Below, one piece after another: positions 57,001 through 64,000 of a stretch of 64,000 nt of DNA. The notes beneath the pieces were generated by a model that worked only from the letters and a program-made list of their open reading frames with translations, did no database searches and had not been told where the DNA came from. Every line of letters begins with the position of its first letter. The first letter of the stretch is position 1. The DNA is taken from positions 26,241,798-26,305,797 of the forward strand of contig NC_134374.1 in assembly GCF_035582795.1 (NCBI RefSeq), given 5' to 3'. Made by a program: the position numbers and the translations under genes. Source of the stretch: Mycteria americana. Lineage: Eukaryota > Chordata > Aves > Ciconiiformes > Ciconiidae.

Positions 57001-59584
57001 TCTGTCCTGTTCTCTGGCATTAAGTTCACCTCTTCTGCCCGCTGCTAGAGCGAGCAGTTGGTGTCCCCAGTTCTTCTCTGGGAAGATGGACTAGTCTCCA
57101 GTAGCTGTTACTACCAAGAACTAAAAAACAATAATCCAGGAGCCTCCTCCAGCTCGGTTTCCCGATCCTGGGAAGCTGAGGTGGTGCTGGGAAGAGGTAA
57201 CTCAGCGTGTGCCCTCTCCTACGCTGCCCAAAGCCGGAGCTGCTGGCGGCCGTGGAGCCACGAGCGGGGCTGGATCCATCGGTCCTTGTGCTCCCGGAGC
57301 CTTGCCGGGATCACTTCTCCCGGCTCTATGCACACCCTGGTCTCCAGCCACGTTTGTAACCTCTGTCATGGCAAGTAAGCAGGGATGATAACTTAAAGAT
57401 GATTTTTTTCTCCAGTTCGGGTATCTGTTTGCCTTCAAGCAGACAGCATCCCAGCTTGCACCGCATCAGCCAGAGGCTTTTTGAGAAACCAGTGAAGATC
57501 TTCCTAGTAAATAGGAGAAAAAGAGAGCCTAGACAGAGATAGGAATTCATTCTGTGGGAGAAAGCTATGTGCATTTGATGTCTGTGTTTCCAGGGAACCA
57601 GTTCTTTGCTCGGAGTTTTGTATTTATTGCTTCCCAGGGTCTCAAAGCTGCTCCAGTTCAAGGCTGTGGCAAACCTCCAGTTGCTTTCAGCAGAAGCAGG
57701 ATGAAATCTTGTATTTACTATATGGAGTTTCTTGCCTGAGGGCTGTAGAAGGGACATACTGTACATTTATTATCATTACAACAAGATGATCTGGTAGGCT
57801 TTTGCTTTTTTTTTTTTCCCCTGAAGTCATTCTCATCACAACTGTGAGATTCCCATGCGTCTGAAGAGTCATTTCGTTATCCTCTCATATTTTTCTTGCC
57901 TGGCACATACACTACTGGCTTTATAACTGCAAGTATGTTCAAAGAGGAAAGCTATGCGTTTAGTCCAATCACATTTCCAGCAAAATCCCAGGCATGTTAT
58001 CTTTCTCCAGGTGCAAATTATTTAATTACAGGTATGTGCTAGAACCTCTTGAAACACTAGCGCTCGCTGCTTGAAGAATTAAGACCTGATTCATTACAAT
58101 TGCTGCATCTAGCCTTCTTTTGTACAACAATCATCCTTATTAACCCTCCTGACTGGGGACAGAGACCCTTCCCTTTGCAGCCGGTCCCGCTATTGCCCAC
58201 TTACGCCGTACCGCTTGCTCGGTTCCTGGATTGAGGATAGGCAAGAAGCTGGATGCCCGCTACTCCTCCTGGCTTCTCCTCGTGCCCTGGGTTACTGCCC
58301 CTCTGCTCGGCGAAGGGGGAAGAGGAAGGGATTTGACCAGGAGCCGCTTGCCCTCTCCACCCCGCTCTCCCCGTACGCTTTCCTGGTGGCTAAAACGGCC
58401 CTTCCGCGCTCAGCTGGCCCGCGCGCAGCCTCCAGCAGGTCCCTGCCGGCAGTCACTGGCCGAGGAGATTCGGCAGAGCCTCATCCACGGGTCCCAGCGC
58501 TGCGGCAGGTTTGATCTGCTGCTGCGGTCAATGTTCGCGCGTGTGCCTCAATGTCTCAATGAACTGAACATCTCAGATAGTTTGCAACCTGAAATCCAAG
58601 CGGAGACTAAAGTCATTGTCAGCCATGTTCCCAAAGGCACGGTTCAAAGCATTTGACTGAAATCAAGCTATTTTAAAAGAATTCATAGCAATGAAATGAG
58701 TCTCCCTTTGCTTTAAGGTTCCCATGACGTTAATGCTTGGACCGACGTGGACGCCGCGCGCTCTTGCCTTTGCTCCACGCCAGCCACCTCCTGTCCCACG
58801 GACGCTCGATGGAGCTGCCGGTCCTTTGTTTTCCATGTCCCTAGACAGGTGTCTAATCGACGCTTGTCTGCTTTTTTACCTATCGGAAAACATTTTAGGA
58901 GCAGGAATGGCTGCGCTGTGGAATAAAATTGCTTAGAGTTTTCTGCCTGTTTTTCTTGGGCAAAATTCAAGTTACCTGCCTGTCTCTGCAGAGACTTTGC
59001 AGGCCAGAGATATTAAAGACGTTCGGTATCATTGCTTCTTTTGTCTTACTTTTAAATGTCAGAAGGTCTTCTTGTTTCCCGGAGGGCTAGATGCCCTCTA
59101 GGCAGGTGAATTAATAATACTGCGGATACACAGGCGCCAGAGGCATTGTAACTTATGAGCTGCCAGAACTCCTCCTTTTGCTCTCAGATGCTGGTGTCTA
59201 CTCTATTATCACCACCAGATTTTAAGGCATAAAAGGTAGAGCTGAGTCCCTGAAATATTTATTACCGAGCCTTATACCTGCATGCGCTGTTTAATGTGCA
59301 CAGACAGGCAACGTGTAGGTCACTCACCCCTTCTCGCTCCCGAGACGCACATTTAAAAAGCCGGCTCGGGTTTACCTGAGGTGGCGGCAGCGCAGGCAGG
59401 GGCTGCATTAATAACTCCTGAACCGCAGGGCGAGATCTTCTGCACCAGACCGCTCCCCTTCGTCGCAGTGTTTCATCTGAGCTCGGCTCGCCAAGCGTGG
59501 ACCACAAGCCTCCCTCCAGTCGGAGCCGCTCGGCAGCAGCTCTGCAGAGCCTTTCCTAACCTGGGATAAACACGCCAGGTTTCT

Positions 59585-60090
59585 AAACAACTGACGTTGC
59601 ACATTTAAAACGGGAACTACAACCAAATTTTAAATTCATCTGCCATCTTAAGCCAAATTAAAATTCAGGTGGCAGGAACTGGGAAGTGCAAATTAATCTT
59701 CCAGTGATATTCAGGCACAATTTCCCCAGGGCCAGAGTATGATCGAGCATTAGCTGCCCATCTAAATGGGAACAGTGCTTTCAAACACATTATTTCAGAT
59801 TAAAGTCCGCCATTAGCATATATTCTAAATAGCACTTATAATCATCACAAGCGAGTGGGTGGAGGGGCAAGTTTTACAAAATGGGCTTCGACAGGAGAAA
59901 TAAGAAAAGAGCAACAATGCAATAGCAATTGCATTCGATTTTCTGTGGACAGTTACAATTTAGACTTTATTATTCAAAATACAAATGGCAAGTGTGTAAT
60001 AGCTACTTATAATGGAACTTCAGAGCGGTTGGAAAAGAAAGGCTTTAAAATGGATTTGATAGTCCTTGAATTTTCAGCTGAAAGGCTTGG
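59585..60090. promoter_or_regulatory. Candidate conserved non-coding element
   Basis: About 500 bp of low-GC unique sequence between GC-rich neighbours. It includes gccaaattaaaattcaggtg, ggcaggaactgggaagtgca, ccgccattagcatatattct and many ATTA cores. This is the longest stretch with this texture in the window. Confidence 0.3.
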
Positions 60091-62049
60091 GTGACAGAAC
60101 AAAGAAAACCAATATGACATCGTAAATCTGCCCTCTCCCTGAGCTGATGGGTATTGTCTACTGACTCCACTGGGGTCTGGATCTTCAGCCTTGATTTTTT
60201 CTTTTATTTTTTCCTTTTTTTCTCCTTGAAATCACGCAGAATGGCACTGACAGCATGTTCAGTTCCTGCCTGACAGCTGGCCGCATGATTTCCATTGTGG
60301 TATGAAAAAGCGGCCGATACCAGTGGCAGACAGCCGGTTCCCACCCGCGCCTCCCGGTGCCCCAGCCTGGCTCGCCGCGCAGGTCGGCAATCTCCTGTCC
60401 TTAGGATCGGAACAGCCCGAATGTGTGGGAAGACCAACCCCTCCGACGTTCTCTGAAGAACGCGGCTTCCTTTGCTCTGGTAGGCTCTTGGCTCCAGAAG
60501 CCTCCGAGCCTTTCACAGCCCTTAGTGTATGTTTTCTTCCTAGGAGGTTCTTCTTTAGTTCTTCTTCGCCCTCTCTGTGGGAGTCCAGGCCAGAAAACCA
60601 ACCAAACCGACCAACCATGTTCTCCTTAACAGAAAACGCATTGCTAATAAAACTGACTTGACAACGAGAGGAAGGGATAAGTCATTTTGTGTGTGTGATG
60701 TACGTACGACTGTTACTGTGCGCGTTTATTTCTTCATCTCTGACCGCGGCTTACGCTGGGGTGCGCCAGCCAGCGCGTATTGCTTTTAGCCTGCCTGTGA
60801 AGATACAGAAACAGCACACAGGGACGCTCCCAAGTTCAGGTGAGACCATGCGAAAAACTGCCTTTAAAACCCCACTTCCCTGAGTTCCCAAGGAGCCCTG
60901 CTGCCTTTGATGAGAAGTTCAAAACTCGTTCACTTTTCACAGTCTTAGAGCTAAGCCTGTCTACGGGCGCCTTGCTCATTTGAGGCCAGAGAGCTGGAAC
61001 TCTGCAGGCAAGACTCTGCCACAGAAACGCTGTCACTTTGAACCCTTTTGAAGGCGTCTGAGACCGGGAGGCGAGAGTGCCGGCAGGCACCGCAGAGACC
61101 TCTCATTTGCACCTCGCCCGCCACGAGCTGAGGAGGCAAAGCCTGAGATTCGGATGCCTTTGACAAGGTGAGGAAAACCTAGGTAGCACCGCAGCGTTTG
61201 CCGTACATTTTCCTGGCTTTTAAGTAACGGCATCCTGTAATGGCTCATCACCTCTGTTCCCCTTAAAGGCCTGATTAATTTAAAGGCACGAGAGGTTTGC
61301 TGGGATGACTCACATACCGAAGGAAGGGAGGAGCGAAGGGAGATGAGACTCAAAAAGCAGTGGTGAAGTGCACATTTACTTCAAAACTCTGCCCCTTGGT
61401 GCAGCTCTGACCACAGGAAGAGAGGTGACAAAGCCGCACGTTGCATAAGCCAGCAAGGGACGGTCACGCAGAGAAGCGGACGGCAACTGCGGCGTCCTTC
61501 CACGCTCTAACTGGGCCCGAGTCACCCACCAGGCCCCTGCTCTGGGGACCTTAATGTGGTGGCAAATGCGTCTGTGGTCAGAAAGCCTCTGGGCTGCGGA
61601 GCCCTGGTGAAAGCTCACCCGTCAGCTGGGAAGGATCTCTGTGCGTTTTCCCCATCTTCTGGATGGGGAGACAAGGTGGCTAAGCATCAGGGACGGACGC
61701 CTTCCCGCATCGCCCCTTGCTCTCCCGGCGTTTTGCCTCGACCCTCCTCCCGCGCGGCGCGTGCAGAGGCTGGCGCTGCCCGTGGGCGCAGCTCTGCCCG
61801 CGCGGCCCCGGGGCTGGGGCAGCAGCGGAGGCAGAGGACGGAGGGTGCTGAGGCTCTGGCGGGTTTCTGAACAGCAAAAAAGCCAAGGGCGTCAGCGGCA
61901 GGCTCGCAGGGAGGACGGGGGGGCAAAAGCCTTTGCAAAGCTGAGACTCGGCAGGGGACGGGAGGGGTTCGAGCAGTACCTCGCTCTGCGTTTGCAAACA
62001 AATGGCAGCAGAGGCAAAAACAACCAGGGAAGGAGGGGGGGTTGGCAGT

Positions 62050-62250
62050 CACCCGCTCTGAAGCATTTAATATTTAGTTTTCAGCTAATTCAGTCAAAAG
62101 AGGTTATGAAATTATAATAATGAAATCTGAAGAGCATACTCCAAATGGCGCTTCCCCAGGAGGCCTAAAGAGCTCAAATACAAAACTACTGATTATTATG
62201 CTTTTTAATTTGTAAGTTAACCCTGCCTTACCACCAAGGGAATGGAAAAT
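62050..62250. promoter_or_regulatory. Candidate conserved non-coding element
   Basis: AT-rich unique sequence with cagctaattcagtcaaaag, gaaattataataatg and ctgattattatgc cores, directly after a GC-rich patch. Evidence is texture only. Confidence 0.22.
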
Positions 62251-64000
62251 GGCAAATGCGGCAACCCTTCTGAAATGGGCTCCAAGGGCAACCCTGGTTA
62301 TTTTACATCCAACTTCCCTTCCAAGCAGCCCGAGACATAGGATTAATACGCACGTGGAGAAATACGATTAACTGGAGGAAAAGTCCAGACACCTGCGTTG
62401 TAGAGAAAAGACCTCCTTGCCTGAAGGAGGCAACGTGGACAAGGAGGACCCCCTACGGACAGCCAGCTGGCGTCCCAGGAAGATTCCAGCTGGTTTCTCA
62501 ACAGAGGCTTCTGAAGGAACCGAGCTGCTGCGGGACCGCGGGCGCGGGGCAGCCCGAGCACCCCAGGAGCGGTGGAGCCTGGCAGAGAGCGACCGGCTGC
62601 CTGCTTTGCCTGTCCCGGGACAGCGTCAGTCTGCACGCGTAGGACACACGGACAACCGCAGCAGGGCTGTAGGCTCAGAGGAATTCTTCAGGGGAAACGC
62701 TGCAGCAAAAGAGGAATAACTTAACTGATCTGAAATGAGGAGGAGCATTTTTCAACGTCGTGAAAAGCCTCGGGTTTGCTGAGCGATGCTGGGACTTTCC
62801 TGAAGGGCTGGCCTTCAGGTGCTGGAAAAATACCGCGGTCTAGACACGTGGGTATGCAGCACCGCGCTTGCACCTCTACACCTTTGAGCAAACAAACAGT
62901 TCAGGGGCTGTAGTGTCTTATCAAAATGCAGAGCTTGAGAAAATTGGAGCTTCAAAATCTCAGGTCTGAGGAGCTAAATAAGAGCAAAATCTCTGGGCCT
63001 TGGACCAGGCAATGCAGAATGATTTCCAGAGCCACTTGGAGCCTTAGATTTCTGTCATAATGGTGGACAAGGTAGTAATTTTCCATTTCTTTCCTTACTG
63101 GTACAGAATCCTAAACAATCCAGGCAAGAAGTAAACCCACAAGGCACCCAGCTAGCATACAGCTGTGGAATACAGCCAGCCAGCACCCTCTGTGGAGACT
63201 GCTCCTACCTTCAATTACTGGGCAAAGCATATTACGTGTGCAGACTTTGGCTCTTTTATCTGCAATATTTTGTACAACTTACTCAAATGGAAACGGTCGC
63301 ACAGTGCGAAGTTAAGGCCCATCAATACGCATTTCACTGCGGGGTAAAGCGGGGCAGATTTCTTCCTCTTCGCTACAATGTTAGTATACTGTTTTCTGTG
63401 AAAAGAAACCCCATAAATACAGATTTTAAAAAGGCAGTTTTTCCTCGTGTAGGTTGTTTCTTAAAAGATCAGGTATCCAAAAGAAACCAGAGAGCTGAAA
63501 CCGGGAATGAAGTCAGGCACTGGCCAGTCCCTGCCTCCCCTCCCCGAGGAGGCAGCCGGGGCTCCGCGCTCGGAGCGGGGCCGGCGGGAGGCTCCTCTGC
63601 CGGCTGCTGCCTTCCTCCGGCAGCGGCCACGGGTGGATTTTGCACCCTTGCTGCTCTGGCTTTTAAACTTAAGTCTTCTGGAACTGGGACTGGGGAACAA
63701 ACGCAGGAGTCAGCAAAACCGGACAGGAAACATGTGACGGCGTGCCGCCTCTTGTCGGCTCGTGGTCCTTTCGTCTCAGACGAACCGCCGAGGCTTGAGC
63801 CAGCTGCCGCCTCTGGTCTCTGACCACCAGCCTCGCGCTGCCTGCGCTCGCCGAGCCTCCTCCCGCAGAGGGATGCGGACGCGCGGCGATGGGTGCGCAT
63901 CCCTGGGGAGCGAACCCAGCCCCGGGCGCTCCCGCCTGGCCGGACACCCTGGCTACTTGCCCGCACGCGCTCCCGTTGGGTTTGTTATCTCCAGGGACGT

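Larger units (their letters stand above)
55700..64000. other. Intergenic region at the right end
   Basis: No gene is supported. By known synteny HEPH should lie further to the right, but no multicopper-oxidase exon is recognisable here. GC-rich patches with chance open frames are at about 61.7-62.0 and 63.5-63.95 kb. AT-rich unique stretches are listed separately. Confidence 0.5.

Overview
This is vertebrate nuclear DNA, most likely from a bird. Interrupted genes with GT-AG introns, dispersed CR1 LINE fragments, strong GC clumps with CpG islands and short introns all point to a sauropsid genome. Two genes are recognisable. Their neighbourhood matches the conserved block known from human Xq12 (AR, EDA2R, GPR165, HEPH), which in chicken lies on chromosome 4. 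The assignment to birds is an inference from these features, not from a database search.

Layout: positions 1-9,500 are intergenic with no gene I can support. A large CpG island (about 9,560-11,420) holds a CCAAT box, GC boxes and a good splice donor, and probably carries the promoter and a non-coding first exon of EDA2R. EDA2R lies on the + strand, with eight coding exons between 16,327 and 21,730, all joined in consistent phase (about 499 residues predicted). A region that may be its long 3' UTR runs to a poly(A) signal at 26,120. From about 26.2 to 41.8 kb there is intergenic DNA with microsatellites, GC-rich patches, one old CR1 copy and several AT-rich stretches that may be conserved regulatory elements. 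A complete four-exon GPR83-like receptor gene (probable GPR165 orthologue, 412 residues) lies on the - strand between 51,215 and 43,181, tail-to-tail with EDA2R. A second CpG island (about 54,700-55,550) with a perfect 133-bp tandem duplication lies upstream of it. The right end (55.7-64 kb) is intergenic.

The most interesting observation is that this EDA2R carries two extra 3' coding exons encoding a C-terminal death domain. Mammalian EDA2R (XEDAR, about 297 residues) is known to lack a death domain and to signal through TRAFs. The mammalian-type TRAF-binding region is also kept here, so this receptor may couple to both kinds of adaptor. The second point of interest is the intact GPR83-like receptor at the position where human has only the pseudogene GPR165P. 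The two genes are not an operon and no direct functional link between them is visible. They share only conserved synteny.
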